Shown here: positions 12,989 to 23,817 of the stretch, in pieces | Numbering within the stretch: the first letter of the stretch is position 1 | Layout of the letters: every line of letters begins with the position of its first letter | NCBI RefSeq assembly: GCF_026210795.1 | Contig: NC_089453.1 | Coordinates: 1,862,501 to 1,926,500, forward strand | Direction of reading: 5' to 3' | Source: Rhizophagus irregularis | Taxonomy: Eukaryota > Glomeromycota > Glomeromycetes > Glomerales > Glomeraceae | Length of the DNA: 64,000 nucleotides | Translations under genes and position numbers: made by a program | The notes under the pieces: model-generated | What the model was told of the DNA's origin: nothing | The model's input: only the letters and a program-made list of their open reading frames with translations | The model's database searches: none

Positions 12989-13159
12989 TAGTTTTCAACA
13001 TAAAATCAAATTTTTTTTTTTAGTAATTAGTGTAATGGAGCAGATCGTTTACAAGTGTAAAACTTGCATTCTCCTTAAAACAGAGATAGATTAGCATATT
13101 TTAATAATTATATGTGCATTTTATCAAACAAGAGAAGGATTCTTTAGTGATATCTCATA

Positions 13160-13256
13160 CCCTATAAAAAATTTTTCAGAAAAATGATCACGTCTGAGTT
13201 TCTTCAGAATAAAAACCAGAAAAATGATCATGTTTTCCAGAATTTTTTTTATAGGG
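13160..13256. mobile_element. 97-bp MITE-like inverted repeat
   Basis: CCCTATAAAAAATTTTTCAG at one end is mirrored by CCAGAATTTTTTTTATAGGG at the other. AAAATGATCA occurs near both ends in inverted sense. It is probably a very short non-autonomous DNA element. The target duplication is unclear. Confidence 0.5.
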
Positions 13257-13507
13257 ATATATATACAAAATGCACAATTTAATGAATTTAAAACGTAAAA
13301 AGAAAAATAATAGTAATAAATCATCCAAACGGATGAAAATTCAACCGAGCTAAATTTTGGTTAATTTTTTACATAGAATTAACAAAATTATGCCGTTGTT
13401 ACTCCTAGTCACGTGTAGAATTACAATTTATTATGCTAGAAGATCATGTGGAAAATTAGGATCTACTGTGCCCAACTGTGCCAAGCCAACCTAGCCGCAG
13501 CCTACTT

Positions 13508-13690
13508 AGCCTATTATTTTTATTATTTTTATTATATTTATTATATTAATTATATTTAATATAATCGATATAATTATTTTATTTATTATATTTATTATAT
13601 TAGTTATATTTATTATATTAGTTATATTTATTATATTAGTTATATTTCTTATATTTATTATATCTATTATATTTATTATATCTTTATATG
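13508..13690. repeat. TATTATATTTAT low-complexity tandem repeat
   Basis: Repeated TTATATTTATTATATTAG-like units of 9-18 bp. The rest of 13257-14400 is AT-rich with no gene that I recognise. Confidence 0.7.
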
Positions 13691-14404
13691 TAGTAACTTT
13701 TATATAAATAATGTTAGTATTTTCCTTCGTTATAAGTTTAGTTCGAATTAGTTCACCTTAGTTCCTATTAGTTCTTATTCTTGTAATTATAAAGTTCTAT
13801 AATAAAGTATAACCTTTTACACTATAAACGAACTTCCTATTTTAAGCGTATCTTGTTTGATTGGATTTCAGTCATAGTTAAACGTACTTAATCTCCCTGA
13901 CTGCAAATCATAGTTAATCTATTCAACGTACTGAATCAGTTAACACCATCCTTACTCTTAATTGATAATCGTCAAAAATGTCAATCATCTACTTTTAAAG
14001 CTTTTAAAGCAAGAAATGAAACTATTATTAGCGTACAAATAATATGAATTTTTCTTTCAATTTAAAATAATTATACTACATTATAAATGAACTGAAAATT
14101 TTATTCATATATTTCAAACATTATGTATTTGCATTTAAACGTATTTCTATTTTAGAAAATACTGTAATTTCAGGTATTAATTAAAAGTATACAAATAGTC
14201 TGTACTTCATAACCTTTATTGATCGTACACATCACACATGGTAATTTTGACAAATAACAGTGTATTATTTATTATAAATATAAAAATTATTAGAAAAAAC
14301 AAATAGAATTTATAGAAATGTAACTTATATTCGTTTTAAAAACTACAGGTTTAGGTCTGTGAGCCTTAGCTGTTATGAATTAATTTTACAAATTTTTTAA
14401 TTAA

Positions 14405-15123
14405 ATTATAAACTTACATCTTTGTATGAATTTTAAAAATCTTGGACCAATTGTTCCTGCAAAGAATCAAATCCCTGAATCTTTATAATAAAGAAATAAA
14501 AATATTAATTTGTAGACATAAAACTTGCAGTAAAAATATTATACTTACTTCTATGTATCCACCTGGTTTCGCTACCCTTATTAATTCACTCATAATAAAA
14601 GCCCATTGATCTTTAGTATGACGTGGTTCAACTATGTTTAAATGAACAAAATCAAAATGATTTTGTTGAAAAGGTAAACCTTCCAATATATTAGCATGGA
14701 TAAAATTTAAATTACTAGGTTTAATTAATGAGGGAAATAATTTTGTCTTATCAATTCCAGTAAATTCTAAAAGTGGATATTTATTTGATAATTCTAAGAG
14801 AATATTCCAGTTCCACATCGTACATCTAAAACTTTAGTCCCATCCTTTAAAGTTTAAAGTATCTTCAATTGGAGAAGAAAAATTTGTGGACCAAAATTGA
14901 TTTAATGAGGAAATGATGTTGATGTAAATAATTTATATGTTCATTCACACTTGAAATTTTGGAATTGATGATACCGGTTCTTGTTTCGATGAATTTTGCA
15001 CTGTAATGTTTTCATTGCTTGATTGTTTTTTTCTTCTAAATGAATGATATCATTTAGGAAATTTTGATTGTCCCGCTCCCATTTTATCCATTTTATTATA
15101 AAGAAAGAATAGAAATTAATCAT
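14405..15123 (-). pseudogene. SAM-dependent methyltransferase relic
   Basis: The largest intact piece (14818-14483) reads ELSNKYPLLEFTGID...ANILEGLPFQQNHFDFVH...ELIRVAKPGGYIEV, the core of a class-I methyltransferase of the type common in Rhizophagus. Upstream, the SAM-binding motif is still readable as KVLDVRCGTG but in another frame. Its usual second Gly is Arg. The unit ACTTTAA is tandemly duplicated just before it (7 nt, frame-breaking), and a further indel lies after GTG. A GTAAGT donor follows GGYIE, and a downstream exon remnant (AGTIGPRFLKFIQR) continues to about 14405. The upstream frame at 15123-14941 may be the N-terminal part. Several independent frameshifts make this non-functional. 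Confidence 0.75.
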
Positions 15124-15413
15124 TTAAGGAACATGCCTTGAATTGTTCAAAAAAAAAAACAAAAAATAATCTTAAAAAAGTTACATTTTATGATTGGTTC
15201 ATAATTGCTAAAGATAAACTGATATAAACTGGTTACATATATTTATTATTATTGTGTTTCGTTTCTTTATTCATATTAATGATTACTATTAAACGTCCAA
15301 TTTCTATTTCTGGAAAATCAAGAACAATTCATTGAAATCATACATACTACATAACTGCATGTGCATCCTGTATGTCCCACAATCCCAGGGTTTTTGAATT
15401 GCTTTATGACATA

Positions 15414-15775
15414 CTTTACTAAAAATGGCCAATTTTTTGAAATATTTTTATAGACCTAAATACAATGGCTTTCAAAACAATTATGCAATTATTTTGTAAA
15501 ATTTTTAAAATATATCAAGATATATTTGAGGTATTTTTGAGATTAAAATATTAAAATAATATCAAAATTAATTATATTATAATAATAAAATAATAACAAA
15601 AATATTAAAAAATTATTGTGATATTATTTTGAGTTATTTTTATAGACCTAGATACAATATAATTACAAAATAATAACAAAAATATAATAAAAACATTTTG
15701 ATGTATTAATTGTATTTTTGTGGTATTTTAAATTATTACAAAATCATTTCAAAAAATTGGCCATTTTTAGTAAAG
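15414..15775. mobile_element. 362-bp MITE, copy 1 of a family
   Basis: Terminal inverted repeats CTTTACTAAAAATGG(C)CAATTTTTTGAAAT. TA dinucleotides flank both ends. The internal sequence is nearly the same as the reverse complement of 26576-26938. There is no coding capacity. Because the second copy has TT on both sides, the target duplication looks like 2 bp without a fixed TA, which fits a CACTA/Plavaka origin better than Tc1/mariner. Confidence 0.8.
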
Positions 15776-17770
15776 TAATTTAATAATTAACGTATAAAAT
15801 TACTGTATTTTTTGATTTTTTTTTATCTAAAGATGAGGTAAGAATTTGAATGCTTTTAATGATTTTCACATTACAGTTACTCTACTCTTTTTGTTTTTTA
15901 TTTTTATTTTCTTCTTCATTTAAAGAAAAAAAAAATTTTATTTATTTAATATGCAATCATCAAAAAAGAACCTGATTGGAGTATACAATAATTTAGCTTT
16001 GAAAATAATAATTGGAGTAAACAATTCTTATCATTAATTATATGAATTAAAGTTTTGCATACCATACACAAATAATAAGTAAATTGAAAATCGTATCTAA
16101 TATATTTCAAACATTATTTTATTTTTTTAAAAAAAAAGTAAATAAAATGATTTAAAGTTTTGCAGTATTTTTTTTTTCAGCATCATAATAAAAAATAACC
16201 AATTATAAACATCAGAAAGATTCTTATTTTTAGTATATAGTCTTTAAATCAACACCTTTCGATCGATTCAAAGACTTCATTATGTTTTACTGCATTCAGA
16301 AATATTGGTAACTCTGACAAAAACAAATTCTACCATTAAAAGTTAGTGTAAAATTTATTTGAAATGTATTATGACATTTCACATCAACTGTTTTTATTGT
16401 TTTTATTAAAAAAGTCTTTATTAATTTATTTAAATGTTAATACTTTTTTTTGTACAATTACTTATTTTAATCGTAAAATGATTTTGTTTCTTTGTTATTA
16501 TTTTAATATATATATATATATTATTTATTTCGTTATTTATTATACTGCATTATTGAAAAATTATTTCTATTCTATTTTGGTCATTCAAATAGCAATTAAT
16601 TTTATACTGCATAATAACTAATGCTTCTAGAATTTTTATTCAAACATTCGATATAGGATAATATATAAATAATTACTATGTAAATTCAACAGATTTTCAG
16701 AATACATATTATCAGCGTAATGTAATGTTATGATGAATTTGTTTGAAGGAGTGTTTATAAATACAGTATAATATTATTATATATTAGCACATACAGTACG
16801 ATACAATACGGTACATAATGTGGTGCAACCTAAAAAAAAAGAGGAGATTTTTCAAAAATCTCTTTCTTTTGGAATGTTCTCTTTTTTTTGTATGTAATCA
16901 GAAAAATATGAGTCGAAATAAAATACTGTATATAATACATTCCATGATTCTAGACCTTTTTTTTTAATGGAAATTGTTATTGAGACTTGAGAGTATAAAA
17001 ATATAAACTCCCGCTGATTTTTTAAATAACAACACAGAATCATATGAAGTTCTTTAAGTAATCTCTAAAAATAAATAAATAAATAAATAAAAATAACAAT
17101 ATTAAAAAAAAGTTTAAAATAATATTTACACAGAATTGAAACAAATATACAAAAAAAAAATAAAATTTTTTACATCAAAAAAAAAGTACGAAGTACTGTA
17201 AGATTATTTTATTGACTATTTTAAAATTAATAATTTTATTAAATGAAACGTTTTTTTATGATAAGATTTTTTAAACCAATAAACAAATTCTTTGACTTTT
17301 AAAACATCAAAGACTGAACATCGGGACATTTCATGTTACCTTTGTGTAGAAATATATAATACATATCGGCGAATTTGATTCATCATCCAAATACGTTGAA
17401 TTTTATAGCAACAAAGATGCAGCAAAAATAGAATATGTAATACAATAATCCGATAAGTATATTCGACTTTTAAAAAATACAGTTTAGTGCGATTTAAAAT
17501 TTGGCCAGAATTAGCGTAATTTTGGCTAAAATTAACATTATATTAAAATACGAAGATTCTAAATAAAAAACAAATTTCTAGCAGCTACTTTACTAGAATC
17601 GTTGCAATGTAATAGCTACTTTAACCATATATATGACTAGTTTAACTTTACATACGCTTTTAATAAATAATGCATTCATGACGTAAATTATTATTAGATA
17701 AAAGATAATAATTAAAAGTGTTGACATGTGGCTAATTATGAGGTACTTTGTTAAACTAAATTTTTTTTAC
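15776..17770. other. AT-rich intergenic region, no gene recognised
   Basis: Homopolymer runs and short open frames (16364-16621, 16852-17043) of low-complexity composition. No motifs, RNA genes or clear repeats are seen. Confidence 0.5.
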
Positions 17771-19747
17771 TCAAAATGTTTTCACGCTAATAGTAAACTT
17801 GCTACAATAAGAAAGCAGTGAAATATATCCTTCACCCTGAGGTACGATCTGGATGAATCTGATCAATCCATTAGCTAGATAATCCCAGACTAAAAAATTC
17901 CCTTCTCCTTTAAATGCCTTCAAAAGCTGTTCCATTAATACTGAAGTGGTTCCTTTCTATAAAAAAATAAATAAATAAAGAGGTGTTAGTAACTTTTACT
18001 AAAATCCCTAATTAAAAAAAAAATCTGCCATCTTTATCTTTAAAATACCTTTCAAGGGAGGTTCTGACAGATAATCCAGTTAATCTTGATGATTTGGATC
18101 ACATCTTTATGATGACCCATTACAACATCCCAAGATCTCTAAATTCGTCATTGACAAATTTCAACTGAAATTCCACACTTTAGAACCATCTAAAAAAAAG
18201 AATGAATGAAACGTTAGTGAGAGTTTCATTAAAAAAAAGTCATTCAAAGAAAAGAAGTGCGGAGTCTACAAATAAAAAAAATACTTTAATATATTATTTT
18301 CTTTGAAGATGCTTTCAAAAGCTTCTCGAAAAACTTACCTAGGGTTCCGATGTGATACCATTCCTACAAATATAAAAAAAGTTAAAAAAATCATTTTTAA
18401 ATAGTCCAAAAAAGCGAAATGTAGTAATCATTTGTTCCTCTCACCAAATTTCCTGTGTGTCCAAGAGCCTGAAAAATTACCTAAAAAAGGAAAAAACTGT
18501 TAGTTAATAGTTCATAAATAAACAAGTTAAAGAAAAATACCACACACCATTACGCACGACTAAGAAATCTGCCTAAAAAAGGAAAAAAAAAGAAATCGTT
18601 AGTTAAAGTTTTGTTAAATTATAAAGAAAAAAGTACTGGAACTTACAGATTCTAAGAACAAGCTGTCTGAAACCTATAGAAAAGAAATAAATGAACAAAA
18701 TGAACATTAGTAAAAGAAAACGAAACAAAGAAAAAATAATGAAAAAATTTGGGCATTAACCTTTATTTCCAAAGAGAACCGTCAAGCCTAAAAAAGAAAA
18801 ATCGCTGGCACCTAAAAAAAGAAGAGCCAGCCAAAGAAAGAATAAATTAGTAAAGAAAATGACGGAAAAATAAAATTAAAGTAAAAGAATACCAATCTCT
18901 ATTCCGTAAAGAAAGCTGCAGAAACCTAAGAAAAAGTATTAGAACCTAAAAAAATGAAAAAGCAAGGTGAAAATTAGTAATGAAATGAAAAGAAAAAAAA
19001 ATAACCTGAAGAGAACAAGCAAACCTAGAGAAATCTGAAAAAAAGAAGCCGCCAAAATCTAAAAGAAAAAAAAGACAAAATCTACAAAAAAGAAAAATAA
19101 AAGTTAATAAAAAGGCAAAAGAAAACAAGACAGAAGAAAACAAAAAAGAAGGACACCACCTCTATTTTCAGAGAGAATTGGCAAAATCTAAAAGAAATGA
19201 AAAAATTGGAAAAAATGAACTGTTAGTAAAGTTCACTAAAATAAAATACAAAAAAAATAGAAATTAACCTTACTAGAATCCAATATCCAAAGAGAACTGC
19301 CTAGATAAAGGAAAGAACAAACTGTTAGAAATTGTTTGTTAAAATAAAAACAATTAAGAAAAAAATAAAAATAAAAAAAACTTACCAAAATTTTGCGTCT
19401 AAGGAAACTGGAAGAACCACCTAAAAAAATATACAATCGAAATGCTAGAAAACCCTCTTGTCTAACTAACCCAATATGGTGAGCACATCACCGTATAAAT
19501 AATACACTAGGAGCTCATAATTAATAGCTTTTGGAATTTCAATATTTTTAAATTTGCTAAACTTTTCTTGAACTGGTTCGGCAAACTCTGACGTGTAATT
19601 TATTAAAGAGATGCCAAATACAAGGTCTCCAAGTCTATTTCCTATAAAGAAAAAGAAATACTATTAATAAAAATACATTAATATTAAACCTTTCCCTAAA
19701 AACTTACTGAGGCATATATATAATATACACTTTTCAGGTTATCTGTT
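17771..19747 (-). CDS. Split gene made of many micro-exons (array 1)
   Basis: Not a known family to me. Best-supported exons, 5' to 3': 19747-19708 (reads TDNLKSVYYIYAS), 19641-19471 (171 nt, NRLGDLVFGISLINYTSEF... to YYLYGDVLTILG), 19420-19386 (GGSSSFLRRKIL), 19300-19269 (AVLFGYWILV), then several 20-55 nt exons (FCQFSLKIE, ILAASFFQISLGLLVLF, FLQLSLRNRD), and a last exon 17956-17771 encoding TTSVLMEQLLKAFKGEGNF... to SVKTF and a stop. The join 19641-19471 to 19420-19386 to 19300-19269 is phase-consistent, with a 50-nt first intron. Some later joins do not close in frame. Introns are short, with TTTACTAAC- or GTTACTAAC-like branch sites that often sit in a small hairpin, and T-rich 3' ends. 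Some exons are related (AVLFGYW, TVLFGNK), so units were probably duplicated. No ATG is identified. It could be a real gene with alternative splicing or a decaying one. Confidence 0.45.
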
Positions 19748-20129
19748 CTAAAAAAATAGTTTTAAAAAAAATCTCGCAAAAAAAATTCATGTACAGTACA
19801 TGTTGTGCCTCAGATCGATTCTTGTCTGTCAGATTACAATTGTCAGGTATATAAATAGATTAAATAAGTAAGGTCAAGTTTTCAATTTGGGAAATGATCA
19901 TCAGGCTTATAACTAAATTTGGATTGAATACAGGTTTTAATCTTGATTTAAAAGCATAACAAATTTTGATCTGATAGTCATTTTTTGACGCATCTTTTTT
20001 TTAAATATTTTTTTTTTCATTATTATGATATTAAATTTTTTCAAATAATTTTTTTTATTACTTATCACATTTTTAATATATTCGTTTTTTATTTTTATAA
20101 ATCTAGTATAATTACGTAAAACATAAATT
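19748..20129. other. Short intergenic region
   Basis: Separates the minus-strand micro-exon gene from the plus-strand transposase gene, so it may hold divergent promoters. It contains the palindrome ATGTACAGTACAT. I recognise no other element. Confidence 0.4.
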
Positions 20130-23092
20130 ATGAAAGAAGAAGGCACTTATCCTAAAAGTTCATTTATAAAACTTTTTGATAATAAAAGAACCTATTTTTA
20201 CGAGATAATAAAAGAGGGAACATATCCTCTTACAGAACAACTTCATTATACCAGGAATCCGAAACATCCAATTCCTCATAATTATGTTGTCAAGACCCAA
20301 TATGGAAAAGCAATGTATACAGTTGAATGTTCAATTGAATATGTGGAAAAAAAACCCTTATACAAAATTTGCTTTGGAGTTAACTTTTCAAGAGAAGTAC
20401 ATTCCTGGGAGACATCTACAGATGCTGCCTGCAAGTATTATCAGGTACATTTATTTTTTAAAAATATTTTTTATTGTTGAAATAAATATTAACTAATTAT
20501 TCTATTAGGAGTTTAATGGAATGAAAGAAATGGAGAAAAATCAAAATAGGGACCAGTCAAACAAAGAAAATAAAGGAAAAATATCTGGTTCTTTACTTTT
20601 TGGTCTCAAGTTACTTAGTGTTGAACGAGTGCGTAGAACAATGTCTCTAGATCTTAAAATTCGGCCATTTATTGATCTTGGTAATTCTCAAAAATGTCGC
20701 AGAATACTTGGATTATCACAGAGTATTTTAGATATTGTTGAAAGAGAAAAAGACAATACATTTCATCCAGATGATCAAATAAAACTTAAACAAATAAAAT
20801 TTGAGATAGATGATGATGTATATGATATTAATTTTGGAAAGGTGAATAAAATAGAGGAAATAAAAAAAATTGAAGCAGTAGTTAAATCTTTGGATAAAGG
20901 TCATATATCAAGAGAAGCTTATCGATCTCTAGCACGAATTGAAGATCTTCCACGTGAAAAGGCAGTATGTGATATATGGCAAAAAATTAATGCAGAAATG
21001 AAGAAACAGGTCCCACTAACTCTTGTTGATTTATTGCAACCGACTAAATTTGAACCAATTAGAGAAGAATCAAATATTACTGATAGTGAAATTATTACAA
21101 ATATGTTAGAATCAATTGGAAAAGGAGGATAACAGATATTTTAAACTATATAATACCATTATATATTGAAAAAGGAATTTTAATTCCTAGACAATTAACA
21201 TCACATATTCGAATTTCAGGAGATGGGCGTAATGTTGGACGCAAAGTGAAACATGTAATGGTCACAATGACATTATTGAATGATTTAAATGGATTACAAA
21301 AACCAGATAACCACTATACTTTGGTTTTATATCCAGGAGCTGAAACATATGAGTCTCTTAAGAATGTATTAACTCCTTTAATTTCTGATTTATGTATATT
21401 AAAAGAGAAAGGTTTTAATCAAATAGGTGGCAACCAATGGCCCGTAGAACTATATTTCAGTTCCGATTGGAAATTTTTAGCAATTTGTTTAGGAATGAAT
21501 GCTGCTAATGCACAGTATTTCTGTCCATGGTGTGATTGTAATAAAAATGGCATTAATACTACTTCAAAAAAAATCAACAAATCAATGGATAATATTAAAG
21601 TCAATTATAAACAAATAAATGGCCATATTAAAGAACCTTTATTTCATATGATACACTCCCCAGTAAAAAGTATCCGACCACCCTAAAAATTAAAAAATCT
21701 TAAAAAATTCAGTGGGCCCAACAATAAATTTATATTTATTTTAAAAGTTTGAGACATGAGACACTTTTTAAAAGTGTTTTTTTAGCTTAATTATTAGTAA
21801 AAATTGGCGGACATTTTTAATTCTAAAAATGGCAAAATTCTTAACTTTTTAACTAGAGCAGTTACGGCCAAATGAATTCCAGAAATCAATTCTTTGACTA
21901 AAAAATAGCTTATGTTTAAAAAATCAGAAAGATTGGACTGGTAGTTGCCGAAAAATCCACCACTGAAGATCATAATTTTTATACTAAAATTTGGCAAAAA
22001 TGGTGATTTTACCGTTTTTACATATAAAAATTATGATCTTCAGTGGTGGATTTTTCGGCAACTACCAGTCCAATCTTTCTGATTTTTTAAACATAAGCTA
22101 TTTTTTAGTCAAAGAATTGATTTCTGGAATTCATTTGGCCGTAACTGCTCTAGTTAAAAAGTTAAGAATTTTGCCATTTTTAGAATTAAAAATGTCCGCC
22201 AATTTTTACTAATAATTAAGCTAAAAAAACACTTTTAAAAAGTGTCTCATGTCTCAAACTTTTAAAATAAATATAAATTTATTGTTGGGCCCACTGAATT
22301 TTTTAAGATTTTTTAATTTTTAGGGTGGTCGGATACTTTTTACCGGGGAGTGTACCATTACAAAATTGGGTGGTTGACGAGTTGCATATTTTTTTGCGAA
22401 TAACAGATAGACTGTGGGAACTAATGATTTCTGATCTCCGCCGTGAGACTGCAAATGAAGAAATTTGGAAAGGAAAAATTTTATCAGAAATGCAAAGACT
22501 TAATATTTCGTTTCAATTTTGGCACGAAAAAAATACAAATAATCTGTCTTATACTTCGTTAATGGGTCCAGACAAATTAAAAGTTCTAAAAGAATTTGAC
22601 CTTTTTGCTGTATTTCAATCAATAACACGAGCCATACAAATCCGTGCCTTATGGGATCAATTTAATGAACTATATCATCTAATACAAAATAAAAAAACAA
22701 CTGGTGAATTTTTTCGTTATAAGGCCAAATCTTGGTTAGATGAATTTACAGCTCCTTCTACAGGACATCCAAATAGAGATAATTTTGTTAGAGGCATGTA
22801 TCGTATTCAGGATATAACACCATATATTCATGTGTTATGCAATCATGTTGCGGAGTTTCTTGAAATTCATCATAAGTTTGGATTGGCAGCATTTTCATGT
22901 TCTCCAGTTGAAAAAAAAAATCATATGCAGGTATGCCTTTATTTTCAAAACACATTGAAAGATGGAGGGAATAGAAATTCGCGAAAATCAGCAATTTTGG
23001 AAATGTTAGAGCATGAAAATCGGCAATTGTACTTTGCATCAAATAGAGTTCCTAATTTTTTTAAAAAATCCAAAAAATACAGACTCGAATAA
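20130..23092 (+). pseudogene. DDE-type transposase gene, frameshifted and split by a MITE
   Basis: Exon 1 is 20130-20444, a GT-AG intron follows, and exon 2 starts at 20509 in phase. The protein carries ISGDGRNVGRK, then SSDWKFLAICLGMNAANAQYFCPWC, then VDELHIFLRITDRLW, and near the end SPVEKKNH and ENRQLYFASNRVPNF. The Asp of SGDG, the Asp of SDWKF and the Glu of VEKKNH are my candidates for the DDE triad, with a CPWC knuckle after the second. I know this pattern from uncharacterised transposon proteins of many invertebrates and AM fungi but cannot name the superfamily. Two lesions: a frameshift at about 21120-21132 (the upstream frame stops, the homologous sequence resumes one frame over at RITDILNY), and a 699-bp palindromic MITE inserted between HMI and PLQNW. 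Removing the MITE and one TA restores the frame exactly. Termini of the parent transposon were not found. Confidence 0.7.
21654..22352. mobile_element. Near-perfect palindromic Tc1/mariner-like MITE
   Basis: Begins CACTCCCC(A)GTAAAAAGT and ends with its complement, with TA on both sides (21652-21653 and 22353-22354). The two ~345-bp arms meet near 22003 and are almost identical. Open frames at 21794-21997 (minus) and 22009-22212 (plus) encode the same 67 residues, which is a by-product of the palindrome. The empty site reads directly through the host transposase gene, confirming TA as the target duplication. The high arm identity suggests a recent insertion. Confidence 0.9.
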
Positions 23093-23202
23093 CAGGATTT
23101 TATTTGTTATCAAATAAAAAAAAATGAAAAAACGTATTCAATTGAACTAATTTATCTATATAATTTTTTTTATTATTTGCTATTTACATTATAAGATTTT
23201 CT

Positions 23203-23817
23203 TTAAATTTGACATTGATCTAAAAAAAAACGAAATTGAGCTGAACCTGCTTCAAATTTATGGTTCTCTTTATCTTTACCCCCTGTCACCTTCCATTGAA
23301 CAGTCATTTCTCCATTAACTAATGATTTTGTTTTAGATTTTTTTGCACTTTGTTCATAATTACTATTTTCAACCTCAGGCATATGCAAACGGACAAAGCT
23401 TAATTGCCCTCCTCCATAATTACGTTCTCCCCAATTTTCATCATCCAAGATTTTTCCAACTTCTTCAAAGGCTTTTTCCCCCTTAAAACTACAAAAATAA
23501 GAAGACCCACATGGAGAATAACGAGTTATATGATTTTTAAAAATACTAACAAAAGCATCTTCACTGCAATGTATTGAAAATACTTGTTTCCCAACAGCAG
23601 TGTGATGATTTTTAAGACGTTTTTGCAACTCTTTGATTATAGCTTTTTTTAAATGTGAAAGTTCGGAGTTTGGAACTGACCGAACGTATGACGGAAGTGT
23701 ATTGTAGGACACATGTTTTAGTGTTTCATGTCGTTGAAGTCCTGAGCGATTTTTAAACCCTTTTGCACGCCTTTTGCAAATAGAGCAATATAACTTAGTT
23801 GAATCTTGAGTAGACAT
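23203..23817 (-). CDS. C2H2 zinc-finger protein, possible transposon partner
   Basis: 204 aa, single exon. An N-terminal finger CSICKRRAKGFKNRSGLQRHETLKH has C-x2-C-x12-H-x4-H spacing. The rest is basic and hydrophilic with a KSKTKS stretch and no other domain that I know. It converges on the transposase gene, with stops 110 bp apart. Both may belong to one element, with this ORF acting as a DNA-binding accessory protein, but no shared termini are visible. The frame is intact. A direct repeat GTCGGATGGGTTG (23942 and 23961) lies upstream of its start. Confidence 0.55.
   Translation of the reverse strand: MSTQDSTKLYCSICKRRAKGFKNRSGLQRHETLKHVSYNTLPSYVRSVPNSELSHLKKAIIKELQKRLKNHHTAVGKQVFSIHCSEDAFVSIFKNHITRYSPCGSSYFCSFKGEKAFEEVGKILDDENWGERNYGGGQLSFVRLHMPEVENSNYEQSAKKSKTKSLVNGEMTVQWKVTGGKDKENHKFEAGSAQFRFFLDQCQI

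Noticed and set aside
11713-13094. ORFs of 75-117 aa in the foldback element
   Set aside because: The frames mirror one another across the inverted arms and share K/R/F/N low-complexity strings.
21794-22212. Two identical 67-aa proteins on opposite strands
   Set aside because: They are mirror readings of the palindromic MITE arms and have no other coding evidence.
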